From: Mangifera indica
Taxonomy: Eukaryota; Streptophyta; Magnoliopsida; Sapindales; Anacardiaceae
Length of the DNA stretch: 64,000 nucleotides
Direction: 5' to 3'
Assembly (NCBI RefSeq): GCF_011075055.1
Contig: NC_058137.1
Coordinates: 4,392,771-4,456,770, forward strand
Shown here: positions 53,301 to 64,000 of the stretch, piece by piece
How the letters are laid out: every line of letters starts with the position of its first letter
How positions within the stretch are numbered: the stretch's first letter is position 1
The notes under the pieces: generated by a model
The model's database searches: none
Seen by the model: the letters and a program-made list of their open reading frames with translations, nothing else
Told to the model about the DNA's origin: nothing
Made by a program: the position numbers and the translations under genes

Positions 53301-56300
53301 ATCCACATGGTAGTTCACATGGTTGAAGGCAAGTGAAAGGGGTTTGAAGGGCAAAATCATTCCTCTTTTAGGTTCAGCAACCCCAACAACTTCTGATGTC
53401 ATCCGAATTTCTGTAGTTGTTCACAATATTTCTGTCAGTTCGAAGATTATGATATCAACTTAGTTTACATAAACTTTGTGCATATAAAATTTCACTTAGC
53501 AACATGTTATAGGAATCCAAAGGATATTCCTTGTGGTTTTACATAATGTGTTTTTCCAAGCACATACTAACTTCGGATCTTTATGCAATATTGACTAGAT
53601 GTTCATGCGTTTAACATACTGACTTTCTTGTATCAAATAGAACATGACAATTTTGGTGCAAAAGAAACTCCTAAAATATCTCATAATAAATGTAGAATAC
53701 TTACAATCTATCTAAACAAAATATTATTTTTATATAACTAGCCTTTTTAGCACCTACTTTTTGGTTACATACAAATAGTCAACCTCTTATTGCAAAAGAG
53801 ATTGGGTAATCCGTGGCTAGCTAGCCGTTCTTGTTTGCATTTCAACAGTACAATTAACAACATTAATAATAGAAGAAATAACAAAGGAAGGAAAGAAATA
53901 ACCTTCTATTTCTTGATTCTTTTTATCTCCATTTTCCTCTACAACAATGGATTTTGAATCGCCAAAAGCTGAAAATAATTTCCACAGAAGAAGAGTTGGC
54001 AGAATTGAAATTTGATTTCCAATCAAAAAACCACAAAACCAAAATAAGATAGAACTCACGATTTAAATAAGTCAATGCTCCTATAAATAAGATGTTGAAT
54101 AGAACAGAAAAAGCAAATAGTGCCCCGATGCAAATCCAATACCAATACTCATCTGTGAAGAAACCTCTACTTTTAAGAAGTACTTTCCCAATTGTAGGTG
54201 CATCAATATTGGGATCTTTGTTGGGCTGCATTAGTTTGAAACATATGAGATTTGAAAACAAGACACACCATACAGTTTATCTACAAGAAAGGAGAATGAG
54301 CAAAGTTTAATAGATCCTACTATGTCCCATCGTTTATCGAGGAACTCGTTCACAACTATAGCATTCTGTCCATACATCATAGGAGAAACATAGTAGCCCC
54401 ATATCATCCATGGCTCAATGTCGTCTGCAGAGACAAAGTTAGAGCAGTAGAACTCTTAAATAAAATATTGTTTAAGGAGAGAAATTGGATTATAAACAGC
54501 TTTCACCAACGAGAATAACCTAAATAAGAAAAATTGATAGACTACTTACTCTTTGCGATAATAAATCCTCCAAGCACAAAAACCAGTAGCAATGTGAAGG
54601 TTCCCAAAGTGTTTGCGACAACCTCTACTCTTCCAACAGAAGCAATGAACCGAAAGAGGGACAAAGCCATCTGATGTATGCCAAAGAACGCCAAGAACTG
54701 TCGAAAAAACCTAAAAGGAAAAAATGAAAAGATTTGTTAATGAAAGAAATTTTACTATCTAGCATGGCACAGATTATAGGCATGAAAAAACACAAAAATA
54801 GAAACGTATTTACAAAAACTAGCATTTAAAAGTTTTATATCCAATTTATTGTGATATAAAGTCATAAACATCACAAAATTGTAACCATCAGAAAATTTTT
54901 TTTACCTGCTTGCAGCTGGAGCAAAACCAATTGTGTAATATGTTAGAATGATCCATATTGCTGATTCCAAAAATGACAATGGGATCCGGAGGACCCATAT
55001 AGGTAAGGCAAAAGCCCATGCAGGAAAGAATAAGTGATCCCTTTGTTTGAAAAAGACAGGAAGCCTGAAAATAGTCATTGCAAGTTCTGCCATCCCATTA
55101 AACATCACATTTATTAAACTGAAGAACAATGCTCCAAGATACTTTCCTCCACCAAGCAAAGTACCCGCTTGCATTTCTGTTCTAAAGAACACAGTAAAGG
55201 CAATTATTGACATGATTGTTATCTGGGTAGTCTTGAAAATATAAACAAATGAATTGCGCTTTATTAGCAGCCATTCCCTTGCAAAACATGCCTTAAACAG
55301 TTCCCAATCTGAAATACCATACTTGTCTGTCACCAAGGCAGCACGGTGGACTCTGGATTTATCATAAGGAACACAGAGATCTGACGCAAGTTGTTGGCCA
55401 AGGTGGAAGGAACCAAAACCTTGTACAAAATTGGACACTGAAACGAATCTGTAAGGTTGGTTCTTCCTGAACCAATATTGTTCCTGGTCCTTCTTGGAGG
55501 TTACTTCTTGCAGAAAGTCAGCTACTCCTTTTCTATCAGGGCATTTGAAACCCATGTATTCAAAGAATTCAAGAACATTCTCACGTGAACCTTGATAGAC
55601 AATCTGGCCTTCGGACAGTAGGATAATGTCATCAAACAGATCATATGTTTCTGGTGCTGGCTGTAGAAGCGAAATAATCATGGTTATATCCATGATGTGA
55701 ACCATTTGCTTCATGTACTTACAAATTTGAAAAGTGGTTGAACTATCTAATCCGGTTGATATTTCATCCATTAGAAGAACTTTTGCTGGTCCAACCAGCA
55801 TTTCACCTGCACTCATTTAGAAAATAACTTCTCATTTATACTTTCATTGTGTAACTACAATTGCTCACTCTGGATAGCCTTTACTGGATTCACTTGAAAT
55901 AGGTGGGATGAAACTTCTTCTCCAAAGAAGTAATTGTTAGAGATAAAAATCACAAAGATGAATGAAAATTTTATGCTGCTAACATGCAACATAAATTGAC
56001 ACTATAATTTCATGGTAGGGGCTGATGGCAAAAAGCTGCTGACTATGAGAAAAAAATAAAATACCTGTTGTCAAACGCTTCTTTTGTCCACCAGAAATAC
56101 CCCTTCTCATCATATCACCGACAAGAATATCAGCACATATGTCCAAGCCAAGAATCTGTCGACATAAATAAATGTCACATATTTGGTCTCATAAACCAGG
56201 AAAAAAACACATGAACTTGAGAATGGAGATTGAACCTTGAGAGCATAATCAGTAACCAAACTAGTTTCTTGCCCTGCAACAGAAATGGCTTTCATGAATG

Positions 56301-57826
56301 CATCAATCTCAGAATCTGGTTTAATTCCACCTTCTTTCTCTCTTCTTGAAAGTTCTGCCAGTAATTCATATCTTGTGCCAACACCTAAACAGCGTCCAGA
56401 GAAATCCAATGTCTCTCTCACTGTCATCTCTCCATGGTGAAGATCATGTTGACTAATATATGCACACGTCCTCTGAGGAACAAACTCATTTAATTCATGG
56501 CCACAGTAGGTGATCTTCCCAGATGCCTATTCGAAACTCCCAAGTAATTAAAAGATTGCTTAGTCCAGTTTTACATTCATGGAAGTTCTTTTTTTCTTTG
56601 GCATATTCACTTGTTAGAAACCATCTCAGTATTGTAAGCAAGAGTTGATTGTTGTATTGTATGTATGAGTTGAGGGGTTCAGTGGATGATTTTTCCAATC
56701 ACATAATAAGACAAGGTAATTCGTGGAAAGTAAAAAAGGTGACCAAAAACACTGACCCTTAGATCTCTGTCAAGCTTCCCGGCAAGTGCCAGCAACAATG
56801 TGGTTTTGCCAGCGCCCGGAGGACCCAGAAGAAGTGTCATTCTGAATATATTCATTTCAGCTACAAATTAGTCAAAACAAAATCCAAAAAATAAAAGTGC
56901 TAGAATCACTTTCCCATAATATGAAATTACCTCGATGGTTTAACAATGCCACTAACCCCATTAAGAATCTGTATTTTTCTCTTTCTAGATGGGACAACCC
57001 GAAGCAATTCTAGAGCACTCTGATTTCCACAAAAAAGTAAACGCCCAAATTGTTTGCCCAATAAGAGAAAAGAAAAACTCAGGATGTCAACAACTTTAAA
57101 ATTAACTCTCTCAAAGTCACCCATAATGGAAACGACATTAAAATATAAAAAAGTGCATGCATTAAACAGTTAGTGGAATTTCAGGCGACTAACAAACAAA
57201 GAGAATGATACTTTAAAATAAATTAATTCAAAATAAAAATACCTCTATTTTGTTCAAGGCAACATTAAGCAAAGAAGGAAGTGCTCTGCTTCCAACATAG
57301 ACATCTCCTTCTACTGATAATTGTTCATATCGAACTTCAATCTTTGGAATCTCAATTTTCACTCTGCATCAAACAAAAACAAACTCAAGAAAAAAAAATA
57401 AAAAATAAAAAAAGAAAAACTTAAAACCATTATCTACCTATCAATTCTTTGTCTAAGTCTTTTAAGAAAGTTTTCATTATCTTCTTCAACAGCCTTCAAT
57501 ATATTCTCCATCAACACTCTTCTTTCTCGCATTCCAAGCTTAGTAACATCTACTTCGCCGTGAACCACCTTTCCATTATCAAGAACTTGTCTTATCATCC
57601 CTGTCTTCAGCCGATCGAACGTCGGTAGCCGTTCGATTGCAGCCCACTTCAGCTCCTCTTCGTCATCATTACTCTCTCTTCCACTCTGGTTGAACACATT
57701 CGATGAAGCATTCCATGCGTCCCGGAAACTGGTGGACCCCACCCAGCTCCGTCGGCTGGGGGAAGCCCCGCTCAGCCGACCGCTCAACGTTCTTGCCAGA
57801 TCATCTCCGGCTAGAGCCGCATCCAT
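50330..57826 (-). CDS. Full-size ABCG/PDR transporter, gene B
   Basis: 20 exons, from the start: 57438-57826, 57243-57363, 56931-57019, 56757-56841, 56236-56526, 56065-56155, 54906-55806, 54550-54710, 54321-54424, 54060-54225, 53903-53968, 53292-53410, 52606-52938, 52198-52488, 52014-52097, 51709-51842, 51375-51602, 51077-51248, 50694-50948, 50330-50602. They join in frame to 1450 residues. Fifteen exons have the same length as in gene A; the linker exon 11 is 66 bases (84 in A) and exon 12 is 119 (131 in A). Domain order is NBD1-TMD1-NBD2-TMD2: Walker [10 protein letters not shown] (about 206), signature [20 protein letters not shown], second Walker [10 protein letters not shown] (about 893), [21 protein letters not shown], and a PDR-type [14 protein letters not shown] before the last membrane segment. 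It is predicted to sit in the plasma membrane and export an unknown lipophilic substrate. Confidence 0.94.
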
Positions 57827-59796
57827 GTTGATTCTGGATACCTATAGGGTATGATCACAGAGAGCTTTTATCCACTTCAACTATTATCTTTAACGTCGCA
57901 CATGAAACATTTAATTTAAAAGCTTCACGGATAAGTTATTTAGTGACAGTTACACTATGATTAACAAGTTTGTTGGTCAAAAATGGAGGCACATATCTTT
58001 ATGGCAGAATTGGGTGTTCGTTGAGAAATTTCTACAATTGCTCTTTCTTATCTTCTGAAAGATAGCATTCATAAATGCTTCTTACCGCTCCCATATTCTC
58101 CGCCCTGCATATATTAAATGTTTCTTGGAGCAAAGTAGTGACATAATTATGGAGCCTTATATTTTTTTTAATTTCTTTCAGACCCAATAGAATCTAAAAC
58201 TAACACTTATATTTTTTATAAATGCCTTACTAATCTTGTTTTTGGTATATGACATTTTTATTAGATTAGGGATATTTTAAACAAATTTTTTTTTTTTCCT
58301 AAGAAAGCTGTTGAGGAGGTGGGAATAAAATTCCATAAATAGCCCTTTTGCATTATTTTGTTTAGAAAAGGTTAAAGGAATTTTGAGAGTTTTTGTTCTA
58401 CTACATACTATCTTAATTTTTTTTATTTTAATCATGTTTTAGTTTCTTTCGTGGTCATGTTAGTATAAATTGTTAGGTATATTTCAATATCATTCTTATT
58501 AAATATTCAATTTATCATATGTATTTAATTTATACACGTTATTTATTATAATTGTTTTTTCTTTTATAAAATGCAAAGTGTAGATACTTACTATTTATCC
58601 TTCTACTGATACAAATTACGGATATTTATATTTTTATTATTATCATAATTATCTTCTTCTTTTACTTTTATGATTGATGAAACATTGGAAAAGCATTTGA
58701 AAAAGAATACACGTGTTCTAGAGTTTTATTTGAAAGAATATTTCGTCACTTAAAACACATATTTCGTTAGACAGAATTGAAGACTTTTACTTCAGATAAA
58801 ATTATATTTTGAATTCTCTTATATGAAAACTCTAAGAAGAACCCTAAGTTTTATAATGTAATTAGTGTAACAAAGTTTTCAAACTTTTTTTTAGTGATTA
58901 ATGAAAAGAACGACAACTTTATGGACATGGTCATATTGTCGAACCATTAGGGGTGTGCATCAAACAGTTTAAACCGCAAAAACCTTATCAAACCTTCTGA
59001 AATTTGTAGTTTAGTTTGATTTGATTTAAGTTGAAAAAAATTTTAAAAAGTAATTTTGTTCAAATTGTAGTTTGAATGATTTTCAAACCAAAAAAACCGT
59101 AAACCATTTTTAATAGATATATGTCTACATGTTCTTTCAAGTGGAACATATTTTGCATATTTGAAAAGTATTAGTCAAATTGAATATGAGAAGTATGTTG
59201 TTGCTAATCAAGATTTAAAACTTTTACAACACTTCACTTATTTATAATTAACAATATATTTAATTATTTAGAAATTAATGCATATTATAAAATTTTAGTA
59301 TCTTGAACGTGACATAATATTGACATATAAAGATAATTAAAATTCAATAAACTTTATAGATATATAAATTAAGAAATAAAATTAAAAATGTGATTGGTTA
59401 TACATCTTTTATTGATAATATTGTAATTTATTTTTATAGGCATAAAACTATAAACCAATCCAAGTTAAATAATAATTTTTTAGTTCAGTTTAATTTGATT
59501 TGAAGTATAATATAATTATTTGTTAAATTGGGCTTATAAAAATAATTATACTAAAAAATTTAGTTTACTAATTATAAAAAAAATAAAGATTACTAAGATA
59601 GGAGATATTTCAGAATTAAAAAATTTATTCAAACATTTGTCGCCTAATGAGGACCTCAATGTTAGTTTTAGATTTTGCTGGACTTTAGAAGAACAAACCA
59701 ATCTTATGGACCAAAAGTCCTCAACTGCACTGATAGATAGACAGACAGACATACAACCGTGGCGCTGACTTGTCTAGTCTTCCGTCATTAAGAAAA
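57827..59796. other. Promoter and intergenic region upstream of ABCG gene B
   Basis: AT-rich, no gene called. A small open frame at 59520-59768 has no recognisable motif. Palindromic AAACCGCAAAAACC/GGTTT-like fragments near 58960-59110 resemble an old MITE, but no clean ends were found. Confidence 0.5.
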
Positions 59797-60566
59797 GGCC
59801 AAACGACTGTGTCCCACCCAAGGTTTGATGTTTTCTCAAAAGTCCCCTTTAACTATGGAAACATCAAATACCCACTCATAGCCGGTTATATTTAACAAAA
59901 CCCTAACGGTGGTAAGGGTAAAATCATTATTTTTGCTATAATATTAAAAATAAAATAAAATAAAATAAAATAGAATCTAATTTTACCCCCTAAACTTTAA
60001 AAACTAAAATTTTTCTCCAGCCTAAGTTTTAAAAAATGACAGTTTCACCCTAGAGTTTGATTTTGAAATCTCCGACGACCGTTCCGGCTCCATTGCCGAC
60101 GGCCTCTTCCTCCTGAAGCAGTCTCTTCTTCTGGCGAATGTTTTCCTCCCATTTGGAGGCTCGATCGACTTCTTCTTCCCCTTGGGAGAGGAAGAACTTC
60201 GTCGAGGAAGACGAAGTTCTTTGTCTCCCAAGGCGTCTCTGACGTCGATCGAGCCTTCAAATGGGAGGAAAGCATTCGCCGGAAGGAGAGGCTGCTTCGA
60301 GAGGGAGAGATCGTCGACAATGGAGCCAAAACAGTTGTTGGAGATTTCAAAACCAAACCATAGGATGAAACTGTCATTTTTTAAAACTTAGGCTGAGAAA
60401 AAATTTTTAGTTTTTAAAGTTTAGGGGGGCAAAAAGAGATAAAATTTTTAAACATTAGGGTTTTGTTAAATCTAACCAGTCATAGGTGAATATTTGATGT
60501 TTTCATAGTTAAAGAGGGAACTTTTGAGAAAATATCAAACCTTGGGTGGGACATAGTCGTTTGGCC
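59797..60566. mobile_element. Fold-back Mutator-like MITE, 770 bp, exact 9-bp target duplication
   Basis: The element is one long imperfect palindrome. The left arm from GGCCAAACGACTGTGTCCCA and the right arm, whose reverse complement starts GGCCAAACGACTATGTCCCA, mirror each other to a centre near 60206. TTAAGAAAA flanks it at 59788-59796 and 60567-60575. Both arms keep a 69-codon open frame reading outward from the centre (plus strand 60182-60391, minus strand 60022-60231); the two products share MEP, EISK and end KLSFFKT. A transcript would form a hairpin of about 350 base pairs. No transposase is present. Confidence 0.93.
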
Positions 60567-60575
60567 TTAAGAAAA

Positions 60576-62211
60576 TAATAACGTTAATTTCTTTCTGTGA
60601 CGTTTTCAAGAAAATGATACAATAACGATCAAGGCTCAAGCATTATTTATTTCATGATAATATTTATTAGCTTTTTCTTGCTGTTCAGAAAAAGCCCAAA
60701 GAAGGGTTTTTTTTAATGAGAAAATCGCTTTTATTGTTATTAAATAAATATAATCAAAAATTTAATTTTAAAATATCACGGACGGATGGGATTTGAAATT
60801 TTCTTTCTTGTATTTATTATCTTCCTTGATTATCACTCTGTCAAGTCTTGTTCTTTTTAAATTGAATAAACCTCAATTGGATTGGGGGAAGTTTTGCCCA
60901 ACAAGTGGTACAAAGTGATAATTGATGTTACTATACAAGAAAAAATTCTCATGCACGCAAGAGCTTCAACATCAATTGTCACACTCGATAATAATTTCAA
61001 GCTACATCAATTAAATAAATAAAATGGTTGAGGAAATTACTAGTAGAATTGAATCACAACAACCGCAATGAACTAGATTTTGAATTATTTTTTGGAGAAA
61101 CTTGTGTTTTGTATATGAAAAAAAAAAAAATTCTTTCAATCAATAAACAAAGTTTAGGGAGAAACCTTAGTTCAACGATTAATCTCCAATTACAACTTAA
61201 AAAAGGACTTTAAACAACTTTTTCGGTAAACTTTTAATGGATATTAACTATTAGTTTCAACCGATTCTAAAAGTTAATAAAATTGGTAAAATATTATAAT
61301 TTTTAAATTGAATATATTAAGTTTGAATCTCTGTTATATTTATAGAATCTTGATTTATTTGGTATGATTTTTATAAAAAAAAACAATGGTTAGAAATTGA
61401 TAATGGTTGTCTATTTCAATTTTTTCTTTTTTGAAAAAGTTGTGGGAAAACGATAATAGTTGTGGATTTTAGTGGCATTTTTATGTAAAAATTAATGTGA
61501 AAATGGATAATTATGATTTTGGACAAGTTCTTCCGTACCCTAAAAAGTCTCTTTGAAACAAAGCCATGTGTTTCAGATAAAAAAGAGGCTTCGCATGGAA
61601 GAACACATGCAACACAATTATTAATTGAATCAAACCATAAAAATAACAATAAAAACATTAGGCTTTTGAAATATTAGGGATAAACCAAAGTTTGTCAATT
61701 CTCAATTCTTGTCTTCTAATAGTGTTATTTAATATAATTCTTCAAAATTTTTATTAACTTTAATTGCTATGATTTGTCCCATCAAAGTTTGGCCATTTCA
61801 GAACTATGTGGATGGTTTTTTGAGTAATTAAGGGAATATTAGATTGTTTTTATGCAATGATTTTGGTAAAATTAATTAGTTAATTTTATTTTTTTAATTT
61901 GAGAATATCATGTTCAAAATAAACTTAAAATGAATAAAAATATTTATGAGTTGTTTTTAACTCAAAACTCCTTTTGACTTTTATATTATGATAAGAGTAA
62001 TACGATGTGTACAAATAATGACATGTCACTATATGATTGGATATTGTTTAATTTTTAATTTTAAATCATTCGATCACATGGTGACATATCATTGTTTATG
62101 TATAAGTTTGTCCACCTATTGCTATAACAAACTATTGGGTATAAGAGCAACAATACACATGGAAATTGAAAAATAAGAGGAAATGGAAATTGAGAGTAGG
62201 CACTAGGATGG
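60576..62211. other. Intergenic region between gene B and gene C
   Basis: AT-rich with no recognisable coding sequence; short frames at 61028-61213 and 61416-61658 lack motifs. Similarity to the 3' flank of gene B begins near 62120 and continues into gene C. Confidence 0.55.
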
Positions 62212-64000
62212 CTATCTAGTTTGGAAGTTGAGGAATCTAATGGCATAAGCAAACACAAAGAAGAAAAGGAGAACCCAACCAATATGAACCAAAGCAACAA
62301 TTGGAAGAAAATCATAATCTAATCCCCAACCCTCTTTAAGGAATTCTTTCACTGTTATTTTCATATTAGCTCCAGGGATCTCTAAAACATCGTCTTTTTT
62401 ACCTAATTGACAACTGACAAGACCGCAAATTGTCCATGCCCCAGGAGAAAGCCAATAGTACCACCTCCACCAAGCAGGAATTTGCTGAAACATCGAAGAT
62501 GAAGCATATTTACCTTTCTGGGATATGGGAAATATGTTGATGATTAGAGTATAATTCCAGTTTTTATCTACTTACCACTCTTGGAAGGAGAAATCCAGAG
62601 AACAAGTTCCAGAAATTAAGGAAGAAAGACATAAGTATGGCAGAGATTTGATGGTTTGGAGTCAGTGCGACAATCATCATTCCAAACAGTGTGAAGTAGA
62701 TAAAGCTCATCAACATGAAGTAGAAGAATAAGAAAAATTTTCCCACTTGCCACTCAAATCCAATCATGGGGTAAAGGATAAGAGTGTACATAATAGTTTG
62801 AATGGTCACATATATTGTCTCTACAGCCACCTTCAAAATTAAAAATAGCAAATTAGTAAGGAATGGCTAATTTAACATAACGCTATAGTTTTTAGTTGGA
62901 AGTGATTAAGTTCCGGTGTATGAAGAAGGCCTAAACAGATTGATGGCATTTGATTACCTGAGCAAATGCGTAAGGAAGTGCAGAATACATGCCAGCTGCT
63001 CTTTCACGGTAGAAAACTGTCCTCTCAATAGAAACAATAGGCTGTACTGCAGAAGCATTGGTAGCTCCAAGGAAAAACACAGCACAATACATGGCTCCTA
63101 AAAGATTAAACAGATCTTGTTGTTTGGTTCTGTTTGAGATACAACATAATATTAGTTAAATTTGAAAAGGAATTATCATCCAGTATAATAAATATATTAT
63201 TGAGACATATATACCAGTCATAAAGGTTAGAAAACTTTTTACCAAAGTAACTTACATCATTTGTCCTTTGTCCCAGAAGATAAGGCCAAACAGAAAACCA
63301 ATGAACACTGTCAAGACAAGCCTGACAGCATTATATTGGGGGTTTCTCCAATAAGACCAATGCTGTTTCCAAAAACAAGCATGGGACTGAGTAATAAACG
63401 ATTGCGAATATTTGGTTGGAAAGTAGAGATCTTCAGAACCTGGAGCTGGGGTACTAAACTCTTCAATAAGTTCTTGACACCTCCTGAAAGAGAATTGAGG
63501 AAGAAGTAATTTGAGGCAATGCTTAAAGATCCCAAGCCATTTGGTAAAACTGAAACAATATACACCCATGTTATTCAATTCAAACTTACTGATATAAAGA
63601 GGAGGTGGCATAAATTTCAGAAAAATCAATATCCAGATGACTCTCGACTGAAGAAGGAGTGACCTCAAGCATCCACGTTGCTGGATTGTATCCATTCTTG
63701 ATTCTTGGAACCCCTGGTATAGCCTGTAATAGATATTAGTCAATGATGCACCTTCAAAATCAAGAACTTGCAGTTAAAAAAGTGAATGAAAAATACAATT
63801 TGGGACACCAAACACTGTAATTGAGTTTATAGTCAAATTACATTTTGCTACACAATATAACTCAACAGAAATTTGTTCAAAGATAATGCTTACCTCAAAA
63901 TATTCTATGAGGTGCTGAGAATGGTGACCAAGGGGTCCAGCATAAATGACTTGCCCTCCTCTTTTCATCAATAGTAGCTGCATCAACACAACACCAAGTT
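62212..64000 (-). CDS. Full-size ABCG/PDR transporter, gene C (3' part only)
   Basis: The last six exons are in the window: 63894-63977, 63590-63723, 63256-63483, 62958-63129, 62576-62830 and 62212-62484. Every one has exactly the length of exons 15-20 of gene B and the frame stays open. They encode the end of NBD2 and the second membrane domain, finishing RFLNFQTR. Exons and introns are strikingly similar to gene B, including intron 18 almost base for base, so this is a recent tandem copy. Small differences include IFWDKGQMM where B has IFWDKGQKT, and a CQLGKKDD loop where B has SQVGKNDD. The N-terminal half lies beyond 64000, so whether the gene is complete is unknown. Confidence 0.92.

Overview
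This window is nuclear DNA of a flowering plant, almost certainly a eudicot. Genes have many short introns with GT/AG borders, intergenic DNA is very AT-rich, and the proteins are plant-specific: a GRF transcription factor with a miR396 site, a plastid starch-branching enzyme and full-size ABCG/PDR transporters. The species cannot be named from sequence alone. No rRNA, tRNA, organelle insert, virus or CRISPR was seen.

Layout. Positions 1-10056 are gene-poor: a Mutator-like (MULE) MITE at 189-1164, a second likely one at 2389-3033, a decayed coding fragment at 4473-4800, and a cluster of G-boxes near 5.6 kb. A four-exon GRF3/GRF4-type gene runs forward at 10265-12175 with the miR396 target in its WRC region. 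It converges on a 22-exon class II starch-branching enzyme gene on the minus strand (12686-28679). That gene rebuilds to an uninterrupted 850-residue protein with all GH13 catalytic residues, and its introns hold a copia remnant and a hAT-like MITE.

From 32255 to the right edge three ABCG/PDR genes lie head to tail on the minus strand. Gene A (32255-44470) and gene B (50330-57826) each have 20 coding exons with matching intron phases and rebuild to open proteins of 1457 and 1450 residues. Gene C (62212 to beyond 64000) is cut by the window edge after its last six exons; it is a much younger duplicate of B, with introns and 3' flank still alignable.

The spaces between the ABC genes are full of non-autonomous DNA transposons. 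The best supported are a 1788-bp MULE with an exact 9-bp target duplication inside a ~300-bp tandem repeat array, a 770-bp fold-back MULE with an exact 9-bp duplication, and a 353-bp hAT MITE with an exact 8-bp duplication nested in another MULE inside intron 2 of gene A. No new enzymatic or defence system was found. The novelty is in transposon nesting, the fold-back element with mirrored reading frames, the uncharacterised tandem repeat, and the recent ABCG expansion.

Gene models were built by hand from splice signals, frame continuity and family knowledge. UTRs and promoters are not defined.
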